This document shows, piece by piece, positions 1-8,163 of a DNA stretch of 64,000 bases. How positions within the stretch are numbered: the stretch's first letter is position 1; the number at the start of each line of letters is the position of its first letter. This stretch comes from Neglectibacter timonensis (lineage in GTDB: Bacteria; Bacillota; Clostridia; Oscillospirales; Acutalibacteraceae). Both the position numbers and the translations under genes were made by a program. The notes beneath the pieces were generated by a model that was not told the DNA's origin, did no database searches, and was given only the letters and a program-made list of their open reading frames with translations. The DNA lies in NCBI RefSeq assembly GCF_900048895.1, contig NZ_LT160639.1, positions 5,001 to 69,000 of the forward strand, read 5' to 3'.

Positions 1-214
<214 letters not shown>

Positions 215-473
215 ATGGTATCTAAAACCCTCTCGGGTCTCAAATCATCTTTAGAGCTTTTGTAGCTCATTTGACGTCTCTGACGTCTGTCACAGATTTT
301 AGGTTCTGTTTCCTTTGTTCTCCCTCGAGTTCCCTCAAGGAATTACGGGTCCTATCTTTCTTCTCGTTGTTTAATTTTCAAGGTCCTCTGCTCTCTCGAA
401 ATCCAGCTTCTATGCGGCTTCAAGCTCTCTCGAGCTCCCTTCCGCTTCCGCCCTCTCTCTCGAGCGCTTGACT
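215..473 (-). promoter_or_regulatory. 16S rRNA leader
   Basis: The transcribed leader lies between the rrn promoter and the 16S 5' end. Read on the minus strand it contains CCTTGAAAATTAAACAACG, the boxA-like type of sequence common in Firmicutes rRNA leaders, and several CTCGAGAG-type repeats that can pair. No protein gene is supported. A 66-codon frame on the plus strand has a low-complexity Ser/Leu-rich product and is chance. Confidence 0.6.
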
Positions 474-502
474 ATAATATCAAATCCTTATCCTTTTGTC
501 AA
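474..502 (-). promoter_or_regulatory. rrn operon promoter
   Basis: On the minus strand the -35 is TTGACA (497-502) and the -10 is TATTAT (474-479), with a 17-nt spacer and an A/T-rich tract just upstream of the -35. It points into the 16S leader. It is one of the best consensus matches in the window. Confidence 0.8.
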
Positions 503-583
503 CTACTTTTTTCAAATTTTTCAAAAAAGTTTTAAACTGTCTCTTAATGGACGAATTTCCTGTAACCCAACCTTCAACGGCTC

Positions 584-613
584 TGTACAGAGAAGGGAGA
601 AATATGATATAAT
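584..613 (+). promoter_or_regulatory. candidate metA promoter
   Basis: A TGTACA -35 (584-589) and a TATAAT -10 (608-613) are 18 nt apart, upstream of the homoserine acyltransferase gene and divergent from the rrn promoter. A small C5/G6 hairpin (about 621-646) follows in the leader. The usual conserved core of a SAM-I riboswitch was looked for in 614-746 and not seen. Confidence 0.5.
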
Positions 614-746
614 AGTCATACCCCCTTTCTTCCTTTTTAGGGGGGTGTTATTACTATACCATAGGATACGGAGAAAATGCAAGACTATTTTAAATTATTT
701 GGAATATTCTGGCTTTTTTTTGTATCCCAGTAAAGGTCGTGGTTTT

Positions 747-1670
747 GTGCCTATACGCATTCAGGCAGATCTTCCTGCAATCGAAGTTCTGGAAAGTGAA
801 AACATTTTTGTGATGACACATGAGCGGGCTGCTGTTCAGGATATCAGGCCGTTGAAAATTGCCATACTCAATTTGATGCCGACCAAAATCGAAACTGAGA
901 CCCAACTTTTGCGGCTTCTCGGGAACACGCCCTTACAAGTCGATGTGGAACTGCTTCATCCCGCCACTCACATCAGCAGAAATACCAGTTCTACCCATCT
1001 TAACACCTTTTATAAAACCTTTGATGAAATTAAGACTGACCGGTTTGACGGAATGATCATTACAGGTGCCCCCGTTGAGCAGCTTCCCTTTGAAGAGGTA
1101 GACTATTGGGAGGAAATGTGCGATATTATGGAATGGAGCACAACAAATGTCTATTCAGTCCTCCATATTTGCTGGGGGGCGCAAGCCGGCCTATATTATC
1201 ATTATGATATTCCTAAATACCCTCTATCCGAAAAGTTAAGCGGCATATTCAATCATAAAGTTTTAAACCCCTATCATCCCTTGATGCGGGGATTTGACGA
1301 TAATTACTTCGCCCCCCACTCACGTTACACGGAAGTACGTATGGAAGATATCAAGAAGCATTCCGATCTTATTCCCTTAGCTATTTCTGATTTGGCAGGC
1401 CTTCATATTGTAGCAGAACGGAGCGGCCGGAGAATCTTTGTAACCGGCCATGCGGAATATGACCGTGAAACGCTGGCAAAAGAATATTTCCGCGACGTCA
1501 ATAAAGGACTGAATCCCAAGGTTCCTTATCACTATTTCCCGGAAGACGACGACAGCAGGACCCCTCCCTTCACCTGGCGGAGCAACGCGCATTTGCTGGT
1601 TGCCAACTGGTTAAATTATTACGTTTACCAGCAAACGCCTTTCGACTTCCTGTTTGATACAAATAAATAA
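747..1670 (+). CDS. metAA: homoserine O-acyltransferase, probably acetyl-CoA-dependent (MetAA)
   Basis: This 307-aa cytoplasmic enzyme acylates the hydroxyl of homoserine in methionine synthesis. The start is GTG at 747 ([10 protein letters not shown]-terminus), where the family begins; the frame stays open upstream, but that part is unlike MetA. The catalytic triad sits at the E. coli MetA positions: Cys142 (HICWGAQ), His235 and Glu237 (TGHAEYD). Residue 111 is Glu ([11 protein letters not shown]). Structural work on the family links Glu111 to acetyl-CoA and Gly111 to succinyl-CoA, so acetyl transfer is likely here. It stands alone, divergent from the rRNA operon and followed by terminator-like hairpins. 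Family assignment is firm; donor specificity is inferred from one residue. Confidence 0.93.
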   Translation: MPIRIQADLPAIEVLESENIFVMTHERAAVQDIRPLKIAILNLMPTKIETETQLLRLLGNTPLQVDVELLHPATHISRNTSSTHLNTFYKTFDEIKTDRFDGMIITGAPVEQLPFEEVDYWEEMCDIMEWSTTNVYSVLHICWGAQAGLYYHYDIPKYPLSEKLSGIFNHKVLNPYHPLMRGFDDNYFAPHSRYTEVRMEDIKKHSDLIPLAISDLAGLHIVAERSGRRIFVTGHAEYDRETLAKEYFRDVNKGLNPKVPYHYFPEDDDSRTPPFTWRSNAHLLVANWLNYYVYQQTPFDFLFDTNK

Positions 1671-1727
1671 TTTTTCCTGTGGTTGTCGGTTTCTCCTTCA
1701 GTCATAATCTTTTTCATACAGATAATG

Positions 1728-1776
1728 AGTACCCTTACATTTTCATACTATTTTATCTTGTCATGGGTACTTTTTT
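1728..1776 (+). terminator. possible terminator after metA
   Basis: AGTACCC (1728-1734) pairs with GGGTACT (1765-1771) around a long 30-nt loop, and is followed by six T's. The stem is short, so it is weaker than the next hairpin. Confidence 0.4.
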
Positions 1777-1811
1777 ACAGTTGACTCACTGTAATGTCAT
1801 AAAAAGCACCG

Positions 1812-1849
1812 AAAGGCGGTATTTTCTTTGATGAAATATCGCCTTTTTT
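1812..1849 (+). terminator. rho-independent terminator
   Basis: An AAGGCG...TATTTTC arm pairs with GAAATA...CGCCTT around a TTTGAT loop and runs into a T tract. It lies between metA and the flavodiiron gene. The rest of 1671-2016 shows no gene. Confidence 0.65.
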
Positions 1850-2016
1850 GGCAAACTGCAATATACTCACAAACAATAAATTTTCGTTCTGTTGTCATAT
1901 TCTGCGCTTCGCTTCTCAAAATAAAGCTGAATAAAGACTTGCTGCAATGCATTCTGTAAATGATACCGCAGCATTTCAAGTCATCACGACTTTATTCCTG
2001 AAGGGAGCATAAACGG

Positions 2017-3234
2017 ATGTACTGTACCCGCACTTTAACCGATTTCGTGAGCTGGGTAGGTGGAACAGACCGCCGGCTGGCTTTGTTCGAGAACCTGTTT
2101 CCCATCCCCCGCGGCATAACCTACAACTCTTATCTCATTTTGGACGAAAAGACCGCCCTGATCGACACCGTAGATTCCTCCATCACCCTGCAGTTCCTTG
2201 AAAATATTCAATTTGTACTCAATAACCGGCCACTGGATTATCTGGTGATCAACCATATGGAACCGGATCATTGTGCAAGCATCGCTCAGTTATTACTTTA
2301 TTATCCCAACCTGAAGCTTGTTGGAAATAGAAAAACATTTGAATTATTACACCAATTTTATCATTTGGAATTGACAGGCCGCACAATCCCCGTTCGGGAA
2401 AACGATTTTCTCTCTCTGGGAAGTCACACGCTGCGATTTGCCTTTGCACCGATGGTGCATTGGCCGGAGGTAATGGTTACCTATGAAGAAAAAGAAAGCC
2501 TCCTCTTTTCCGCCGACGCTTTTGGAAGTTTCGGTGCGCTGAACGGCGCGCTATTTCAGGATGAAATGGATTTTGATCGGGAATGGCTCCCAGACGCACG
2601 CCGCTACTATGGGAATATCGTAGGCAAATACGGAAGCCAGGTACAGCGTGCCATGGAAAAGCTTTCTTGTTTGAACATCCAAATGATCTGTCCTTTGCAC
2701 GGCCCAGTATGGCGTAAAAATATAGACTATATTTGGAATAAGTACAGCCGTTGGAGCCGTTACGAACCCGAAGAACAAGCGGTTGCTCTGCTCTATGCTT
2801 CCATGTATGGAAACACAGAAAACGCCGTCAATCTGCTGGCCTGCAAACTGGCGGAGGACGGAGTCAAAAGCATTGCGGTTCATGATGTATCCAGCACCCA
2901 CGTTTCCACGTTGATTGCAGAAGTATTCCGCTGCAGCCACCTGGTTTTAGCTGCGCCTACCTATAACAACGGCATATACCCGGAAATGCTCAATTTCCTG
3001 CATGATATGAAAGCATTGAATCTGCAAAACCGCACAGTCGCCTTAATAGAAAACGGATCCTGGTCTCCTGTTGTTGGGGAACAGATGCGTGCTTTCCTGG
3101 AGGGATTGCAGGGCATGAGAATTTTGGAACCGGTCATAACGATTCGGTCTGCCCCATCTGCAAAAACACTCGAAGAGCTTGAGCAGCTCTCCAAAAACCT
3201 TCTGTCCTCTCTGGGGACTGCCATTAGGCTGTAA
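2017..3234 (+). CDS. flavodiiron protein (FprA/ROO family)
   Basis: A 405-aa cytoplasmic A-type flavodiiron protein. These enzymes reduce O2 to water, or NO to N2O, using electrons from rubredoxin or F420H2, and protect anaerobes. The N-terminal metallo-beta-lactamase-like domain (about 1-250) has the full diiron ligand set: His80, Glu82, Asp84, His85 (NHMEPDH), His148 (MVHWPE), Asp167 (SADAFG) and His228 (PLHGPVW). A flavodoxin domain follows, with the FMN phosphate loop near residues 258-265 (ASMYGNTEN). A Shine-Dalgarno AAGGGAG precedes the ATG. It is monocistronic, with hairpin terminators on both sides. Oxygen versus NO preference cannot be read from the sequence. Confidence 0.93.
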   Translation: MYCTRTLTDFVSWVGGTDRRLALFENLFPIPRGITYNSYLILDEKTALIDTVDSSITLQFLENIQFVLNNRPLDYLVINHMEPDHCASIAQLLLYYPNLKLVGNRKTFELLHQFYHLELTGRTIPVRENDFLSLGSHTLRFAFAPMVHWPEVMVTYEEKESLLFSADAFGSFGALNGALFQDEMDFDREWLPDARRYYGNIVGKYGSQVQRAMEKLSCLNIQMICPLHGPVWRKNIDYIWNKYSRWSRYEPEEQAVALLYASMYGNTENAVNLLACKLAEDGVKSIAVHDVSSTHVSTLIAEVFRCSHLVLAAPTYNNGIYPEMLNFLHDMKALNLQNRTVALIENGSWSPVVGEQMRAFLEGLQGMRILEPVITIRSAPSAKTLEELEQLSKNLLSSLGTAIRL

Positions 3235-3253
3235 CCCGCGATTCTCTTTGAAT

Positions 3254-3297
3254 AAGGCGTGCAAGGGAATGAAAATTCACTGCACGCCTTTCTTATT
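3254..3297 (+). terminator. rho-independent terminator after flavodiiron gene
   Basis: AAGGCGTGCA (3254-3263) pairs perfectly with TGCACGCCTT (3281-3290), with a GAAT/ATTC inner pair, followed by TCTTATTT. Confidence 0.75.
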
Positions 3298-3428
3298 TGA
3301 TGCTGCCCATAGAAGAGTTGATGATTGAAAATAGCGCTTGAATCCTTTATAATGTTATTTATAGAGTTTTCTACTCTTCAAATCCGGTACCGGCTTTAAA
3401 GATAGAAAACGCAGAAAGGAATTCATCT

Positions 3429-4049
3429 ATGAAATATGACGGCATCCTATTCGATTTAGACGGCACCCTTTGGAACGCCACAGAACCAATTGCTGTTTCC
3501 TGGGCTATTGCTTTAAAAGACCAACCCGATATTGAACGTGCCCCCAGTACGGAGGAATTGGAAAAAGTGATGGGCATGACTTCTGAAAAATTGATGGCCC
3601 AGTTGTTTCCATATCTGTCCTACGAACGTGGGCAGGAACTTTTCCAACACTGCTGCGAAGTCGAAATGGTTTATCTCAGAGAACATGGCGGTACATTGTA
3701 TCCGGGATTGGAACACACATTGGAAAAACTTTCCGCACGCCACCCCCTCTGTATTGTGAGCAATTGTAATAACGGGTATATTGAAACTTTTTTAGACGCC
3801 CATTCGATGCGAAAGTACTTTTTGGATTGGGAATGCATTGGGCGTACCGGGCTTCAGAAATGGGAAAACATCCGCTTGGTGGTTGAACGAAATGAGTTTC
3901 AAAATCCTGTATATGTAGGTGATACCGAACTGGACTATGATTCCGCCGAACGTGCCGGACTGCCATTTATACATGCAGCTTATGGATTTGGCCAAGTGCC
4001 GGAAGCGCCTCAGATATCTTCCATTTCAGAACTGCTGGAAATTGTCTGA
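3429..4049 (+). CDS. HAD-superfamily hydrolase
   Basis: A 206-aa HAD hydrolase of the phosphoglycolate phosphatase/beta-phosphoglucomutase-like group. Motif I is DLDGT, with nucleophile Asp9 and acid/base Asp11. Motif II is the Ser in CIVSNCNNG, a Lys follows in the GLQKWENI region, and motif IV is GDTELDYDSAERAG. The helical insert after motif I is a C1-type cap. Substrate unknown. It starts at ATG after an AGAAAGGAATT Shine-Dalgarno. The acetyltransferase gene follows after 33 nt with no terminator between, so the two are probably cotranscribed. Confidence 0.85.
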   Translation: MKYDGILFDLDGTLWNATEPIAVSWAIALKDQPDIERAPSTEELEKVMGMTSEKLMAQLFPYLSYERGQELFQHCCEVEMVYLREHGGTLYPGLEHTLEKLSARHPLCIVSNCNNGYIETFLDAHSMRKYFLDWECIGRTGLQKWENIRLVVERNEFQNPVYVGDTELDYDSAERAGLPFIHAAYGFGQVPEAPQISSISELLEIV

Positions 4050-4082
4050 CAGTACTTATAATCGGGGCAGAAAGGAGTTTTC

Positions 4083-4679
4083 ATGAAAACCAAACTGCTG
4101 TTTTCAAGCTTCCCTTTTATCAGCTGCGAAAAGGTTACTCTCACACAGATTACCGACCTCAACCTGGATTCTCTCTGGGAGATTATGGGAGATGACGAAA
4201 ACTACCGTTTCAGCCCCACAGCGGCGCTCAGATCCAGGGAAGAAGCTGCTGTCAAGCTGCGGCAAATCGGCACTCTCTTTCGCGACAGACAAATGATTGT
4301 TTTAGGAATTTTTTCCAACGACAGTCTCAATCAATTGCTGGGGATATTTGAGATAACCGGATTTGATACAGAAGTGAATGAAGTAACCGTTAATTTCACG
4401 CTGGGCCGTCGGCACACTGGATTCGGCTATGCCAGTGCCGCATTACGGGCTGCAGTAAAATATTTATTTGATACGATTGAAGTGAATCGGATCCAGTGCT
4501 ATGTACTCCCTATCAACTATCGTGCCGTTTTAGTGCTGGAGCGCTGTGGTTTTGTCAAAGAAGGCACTATTCGGGAGGGCTTTTGCTGGCCCGATAAGGG
4601 AATTGTAGATCTCTCTCTTTATTCAATGCTGTCCAGCGATAGAAGGCAAAAACGTTCTGGTTCCGCCTATTATCTGTAG
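4083..4679 (+). CDS. GNAT-family N-acetyltransferase (RimJ/RimL-like)
   Basis: A 198-aa acetyltransferase. The acetyl-CoA-binding region is the GRRHTGFGYASAALRAAVKY stretch. The C-terminal signature NYRAVLVLERCGFVKEGTIR is typical of the RimJ/RimL/SpeG group, which acetylates protein N-termini, antibiotics or polyamines; the substrate is unknown. A GAAAGGAG Shine-Dalgarno precedes the ATG. It follows the HAD gene in one probable transcript and ends before a bidirectional terminator. Confidence 0.83.
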   Translation: MKTKLLFSSFPFISCEKVTLTQITDLNLDSLWEIMGDDENYRFSPTAALRSREEAAVKLRQIGTLFRDRQMIVLGIFSNDSLNQLLGIFEITGFDTEVNEVTVNFTLGRRHTGFGYASAALRAAVKYLFDTIEVNRIQCYVLPINYRAVLVLERCGFVKEGTIREGFCWPDKGIVDLSLYSMLSSDRRQKRSGSAYYL

Positions 4680-4711
4680 CCTCCTGCTCAATTCTATCTT
4701 AACTGATAAAA

Positions 4712-4745
4712 ACCTCTTCCAACGTGAAATGGAAGAGGTTTTCTT
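4712..4745. terminator. bidirectional terminator
   Basis: AACCTCTTCCA (4712-4722) pairs with TGGAAGAGGTT (4731-4741), with T-rich runs on both outer sides. It separates the plus-strand acetyltransferase from the converging peptidoglycan-binding operon and can serve both. Confidence 0.8.
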
Positions 4746-4792
4746 TCAATGAAGCAGGGTTTCATCCTGGCTTGGCATCTGGCCGCAGCGAT

Positions 4793-5353
4793 CTATTCCG
4801 CTGCAGGACGGGTTCCCGCACGCTCACCGGTGCCATCTCCTACCGAAATCCGATAGAGGCGTGCAAGATATTTCCATGTCAGTCGGGTGATATCGCCGCT
4901 GGCCTCTATCCCGGCCTTCCGCTGGAGCCAGCGTATCGCTTCAACGGAATTTGAATCATGGATATCGTTGCAGGCAACTTCCGGCAGCGACGCATACCTG
5001 GCGCCGATGGCCCGAAGCATGCCATGTATCATGTGCAGATGTTCATTCCGTTCACCTGCGCGTATGACCTGCCCGGGCTGCAGAACCGGGTTGACAGGTT
5101 CTGCAGGAGAAAGCTCGATGACAGCCCTTCGATATTCGTCCGCCACAGCATACCAAGTATCGATATCCGTAACTCCTGTTACAGGCATGCCGTGACGTTT
5201 CTGAAAAGATTCCACGGATTTTCGGGTGTCGTCTGCATAAATGCCATCAGGGATAACTGCCGCAATTTCGCTGTCATACTGAGCGATCGTCCGCAGCATG
5301 ATCTGCAGACTGCGGACCGGCTGCCCCACCAGCTCCTGCCTAATCCCTATCAT
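4793..5353 (-). CDS. peptidoglycan-binding-domain protein
   Basis: This 186-aa protein has two PG_binding_1-like repeats: one around residues 10-70 (PDGIYADDTRKSVESFQKRH then GMPVTGVTDIDTW) and a more diverged one near 95-165 (SNSVEAIRWLQRKAGIEASG). There is no catalytic domain and no obvious signal peptide. Its ATG overlaps the stop of the upstream SpoIID-like gene (ATGA at 5350-5353), so the two are translationally coupled. In spore formers this kind of pair is expected to act at the cortex or forespore envelope, but that is inference from domain content. Confidence 0.75.
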   Translation of the reverse strand: MIGIRQELVGQPVRSLQIMLRTIAQYDSEIAAVIPDGIYADDTRKSVESFQKRHGMPVTGVTDIDTWYAVADEYRRAVIELSPAEPVNPVLQPGQVIRAGERNEHLHMIHGMLRAIGARYASLPEVACNDIHDSNSVEAIRWLQRKAGIEASGDITRLTWKYLARLYRISVGDGTGERAGTRPAAE

Positions 5354-6762
5354 TGCTGCACCCCCCGCCTGAAATCTGTACTTCCCATCCGTAGATCAAA
5401 GCCTGGAAACTGAGTAAATCTCGAAGTTGATTCAAACTTCAGCACTTCTACATCGGCGGCAAGCACTTTTTTAGTAGCGTCATTCAACCTGCCGTTACCC
5501 GGAATACCACACATTTTTTGGAATTTTTCCACTGCCCGCTGTGTCATTGTCCCAAGTCTGCCCGTAATTTGCAGATGGGGAAGCCCCGGCATAGTATCGG
5601 CAATACTATTCAACTGTTGTTGCAACTCTCGAATTGTTCCTGCAGGAACAACTTCCTGATCAAACGGAAACAACTCGCCCCGTGACAGAACTGCTTCCGC
5701 CACTCCCGCATAAGCATCATAGATAGCATCCCAGACAGCAGCTCCAACCACTCCGGTTTCAGATATTCCAGACTGCTTTTGAAATGCCTGGACCGCTTGT
5801 TTTGTTGCCGCATCAAAATATCCAGTTACCTGAAGGGGAGGAATACCGGGATTAAACTGTGAAAGCACAGCCAGCATGTATTGAAGATGGGAAACCTTTT
5901 TCCCGCTGTTTCCTTCCACGATCGCATCGGGATAGGCCCAGGATATCCCTGTAAAAGTCTGTCCTTCCGAATTCAATTCAGACAGCCGCCTGATCCCTAC
6001 ATACAGCTGGACAATCTGATACCACGTGGCTTTCCCCACAATTCCGTCTACAGCAAGACCAAACACGGATTGAAATTTTCTGACTGACGCAGAAGTCTTT
6101 GCCCCAAAAACACCGTCTACCGGCGATATTTTGGGAATTGCAGGATAATTCTGAGCAATGCGATTTAAAGAAGTTTGGATTACCGTTACATTGGGACTGA
6201 TATCACCTTCCCGAAGAGGCGTTCCCGGATAGGAAGCTGTAATATTTTGTATTGGCGCATCCACGACAATTTCTATGGCATCTCCATAATAGGCATGGAG
6301 AATCTCCAATGAATTGTATCCCTGACGGGCTAAATTTTCTGCTCCCCATTGGCTCAGTCCGTCGCAGGTCACAGTGGTACCGTTGCAAAACGAAGCTGCC
6401 AAGGGCTCCACATAGCCCTGCCGCCTGATATAATCGTTAAAAATTTCGTCTACCAAACGGCTGACATTGTCGAAAAAATTTCGCCCGTTGACAAAAGCCT
6501 GATCATAAGCGGTGGAATTTGTAATATCGAAGTTTCTGCCTCGGCTTCTGTAAAACTCTGTATATACCCGATTGAGAGCGAAAGAAACCTGGGCCAGAAT
6601 ATTTGCCCGCAAAGCACTTTCCTGCCAGGTAGGATATATTTCGCTGGAAGCCACATTCTTGATATAATCTGCAAAGGATACCGTAACATTGGGCGCGTTG
6701 CTGGCAGGAGTGCCCAGATGAACGGTAATAAATTCTGGTATGTAAGGAATTACAATCGCCAT
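5350..6762 (-). CDS. SpoIID/LytB-like domain protein with peptidoglycan-binding repeats
   Basis: A 470-aa protein. Residues about 1-165 look like a compact SpoIID/LytB domain: it starts at a Val-Pro-Tyr-Ile-Pro segment and ends with DGLSQWGAENLARQGYNS then ILHAYYGDAIEIV, the C-terminal signature of the family. SpoIID is a lytic transglycosylase in spore-mother-cell engulfment. Three PG_binding_1 repeats follow, near 190-255 (DGVFGAKTSASVRKFQS), 285-350 (TGYFDAATKQAVQAFQKQ) and 375-440 (LGTMTQRAVEKFQKM). No N-terminal membrane segment is visible, unlike classical SpoIID. It lies in an operon between a small hypothetical gene and the smaller PG-binding gene. Whether it cuts glycan is not shown. 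Confidence 0.8.
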   Translation of the reverse strand: MAIVIPYIPEFITVHLGTPASNAPNVTVSFADYIKNVASSEIYPTWQESALRANILAQVSFALNRVYTEFYRSRGRNFDITNSTAYDQAFVNGRNFFDNVSRLVDEIFNDYIRRQGYVEPLAASFCNGTTVTCDGLSQWGAENLARQGYNSLEILHAYYGDAIEIVVDAPIQNITASYPGTPLREGDISPNVTVIQTSLNRIAQNYPAIPKISPVDGVFGAKTSASVRKFQSVFGLAVDGIVGKATWYQIVQLYVGIRRLSELNSEGQTFTGISWAYPDAIVEGNSGKKVSHLQYMLAVLSQFNPGIPPLQVTGYFDAATKQAVQAFQKQSGISETGVVGAAVWDAIYDAYAGVAEAVLSRGELFPFDQEVVPAGTIRELQQQLNSIADTMPGLPHLQITGRLGTMTQRAVEKFQKMCGIPGNGRLNDATKKVLAADVEVLKFESTSRFTQFPGFDLRMGSTDFRRGVQQ

Positions 6763-6774
6763 GAGTATTCCTCC

Positions 6775-7164
6775 TTACAGGTTCTGCGGCGGAACGTCAA
6801 ATATTTCCGTTTGGTTCCAGGCTTCCGGCATTTCGTTCAGCGGGATCATCTGCAGATCCTGTCTGGTTACTGTGTTCGGAAAAACCTGAACATTTTCAAC
6901 GACGATCCTTTCGTAAAGAGGATGCTCCGCCGTCACATCCACCGTGGAAAAAGGCGTTTCCTGCGCTGGCGCCTGACTTGCGGACAGATCTGGAGTCTGT
7001 ACTGCAATACGCTCTGTGTTTCCGCTCTCATCCGTGATTCGGATCGCCAGAAGTTCTTCTATCCCGTCAAGCTGTTTCTGCGTAATTGTTACAGTGGAAT
7101 CCTCTAAAGGAATCATTGCGTCAGAGGTATAAACATGAGTTATCAGATATCCTTGTGCGCTTAT
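6775..7164 (-). CDS. hypothetical protein of the SpoIID-like operon, probable ATA start
   Basis: About 129 residues, beginning SAQGYLITHVYTSDAMIP and followed by a PLEDSTVTITQ stretch that looks like a small transthyretin-type beta fold. The middle is acidic and Pro-rich, and the end (AWNQTEIFDVPPQNL) is typical of cell-envelope hypothetical proteins beside PG-binding genes. The function is not recognised. The frame extends to a GTG at 7194, but that codon overlaps the -10 box and has no ribosome site. AGGAGG lies 8 nt before an ATA at 7164, with no ATG, GTG or TTG near. It is first in the operon, 12 nt before the SpoIID-like gene. Confidence 0.6.
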   Translation of the reverse strand: MSAQGYLITHVYTSDAMIPLEDSTVTITQKQLDGIEELLAIRITDESGNTERIAVQTPDLSASQAPAQETPFSTVDVTAEHPLYERIVVENVQVFPNTVTRQDLQMIPLNEMPEAWNQTEIFDVPPQNL

Positions 7165-7185
7165 GGGGTTCCCCTCCTCTCTCTG

Positions 7186-7215
7186 ATTATACACAATACA
7201 GTATATGCGCCAAAT
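7186..7215 (-). promoter_or_regulatory. promoter of the SpoIID-like operon
   Basis: A perfect TATAAT -10 (7186-7191) lies 18 nt from TTGGCG (7210-7215). Its position inside the extended reading frame argues that translation starts downstream, at 7164. The weak -35 is unlike a strong sigma-A site. Confidence 0.5.
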
Positions 7216-7228
7216 TGTATTAAATGAA

Positions 7229-7277
7229 AAAAGCAGGAGATGCCTCTACAGAAACCGTGCATCCCTTGCTTTTTTCA
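7229..7277. terminator. hairpin terminator, both directions
   Basis: An AAAAAAGCA...GATGC arm (7229-7245) pairs with GCATC...TGCTTTTTT (7261-7277), with two mismatches. T runs lie on both sides. On the minus strand it would end the signalling operon before the SpoIID-like operon promoter. Confidence 0.65.
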
Positions 7278-7329
7278 AATCCTCTTTTTTTGCAGAATCA
7301 AAGTTATCCTATTTCACAGTTCCTCCATA

Positions 7330-7560
7330 TCAATAGGGTTTTACCATATAAACAGCCATTTCCGCATCCAAAGATTCCTGTATGTCCTCTGTAAAAGAAT
7401 TTTCGGTCATTGCGACAATCAGGGCCTGCTTTGCATCTTTCCGGTTCAACCTTCTATTTTCTCTGGCGGCTTCCTAACCGTCCAGCTCCGGCATTTGAAC
7501 ATCCATCAAAAAGCAGCGCCCCGAAACCATCTTTTTTCCGTCCTGCAGCAGCCGCTCTTG
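7330..7560 (-). pseudogene. decayed response-regulator receiver domain
   Basis: The minus strand reads FLMDVQMPELDG, then an in-frame stop, EAAREN, RRLNRKDAKQALIVAMTEN, SFTEDIQESLDAEM and AVYMVKPY, then a stop. This is the second half of a receiver domain: phosphoacceptor Asp, the MT switch residue and the KPY lysine. It closely parallels REC2 of the hybrid kinase upstream. No intact N-terminal half or start is visible; 7561-7783 has only broken frames. It is probably the remnant of a further hybrid kinase or regulator at the end of this signalling operon. Confidence 0.65.
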
Positions 7561-7783
7561 TTAGTGTAGTCCATGGGACTCCTTCCCATCAGCCACAGGT
7601 TCGAATTTTAATGCAAAAGGGACACAACTAATTAGCTTCCACAGCCTGATAATAGGAAATTTCTTCTCCCTCTCTGCCGCTGAACAGCGAAGTCTTCGCC
7701 AACCGGTTGACCTGCAGCAGCATAGACCGCCAAAGGTACATGATCCGGCGCCGTACCCCATTTCCTCTGCCGAAAGCAGATTA

Positions 7784-8161
7784 TTAACCAGGGTTTTGAT
7801 TACCTCTGTTCAATTTTTTTCCGAGCTCCTCCACCTTCAGAAATTCCTTTTGAATCGCCTGATACAGCAGCGGGTAATCCTCACGCTCCTCCCTGGCACG
7901 AAGAGGCTGCACAATATCACAAACCGCTTTGTAAAGAGGGGTGAGCCCCATATTCCCCACTACTCCCTTTAAGGTATGTGCCGCATCAAAGGCTGCTTCC
8001 AAATTTCCGGAGTCGATGGCCTCTCCCAATTTCCGCAAATTATCATCTTGAAACAGCATCTTCAAAAATTTCAGATACATCGTTTCATTTCCCATAAAAC
8101 GCGACATAGTATCCTGATAATCTGCACCGTATGCCTCAAATAATTCTTTGAAATTTTGCAT
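7784..8161 (-). CDS. histidine phosphotransfer (Hpt) protein
   Basis: A 125-aa single-domain Hpt protein, mostly helical. The phosphorylated residue is His62 in the motif AAHTLKGVVGNMGLTPL. Hpt proteins carry phosphoryl groups between receiver domains in multistep phosphorelays. Its ATG lies 2 nt after the stop of the large hybrid kinase, which carries two receivers and no Hpt domain, so this is almost certainly its phosphorelay partner. The next acceptor may be the REC-GGDEF-EAL protein upstream in the operon. Confidence 0.88.
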   Translation of the reverse strand: MQNFKELFEAYGADYQDTMSRFMGNETMYLKFLKMLFQDDNLRKLGEAIDSGNLEAAFDAAHTLKGVVGNMGLTPLYKAVCDIVQPLRAREEREDYPLLYQAIQKEFLKVEELGKKLNRGNQNPG

Positions 8162-8163
8162 AG

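Noticed and set aside
614-746. SAM riboswitch or T-box in the metA leader
   Set aside because: No conserved SAM-I core or T-box sequence was seen; only a short C/G hairpin.
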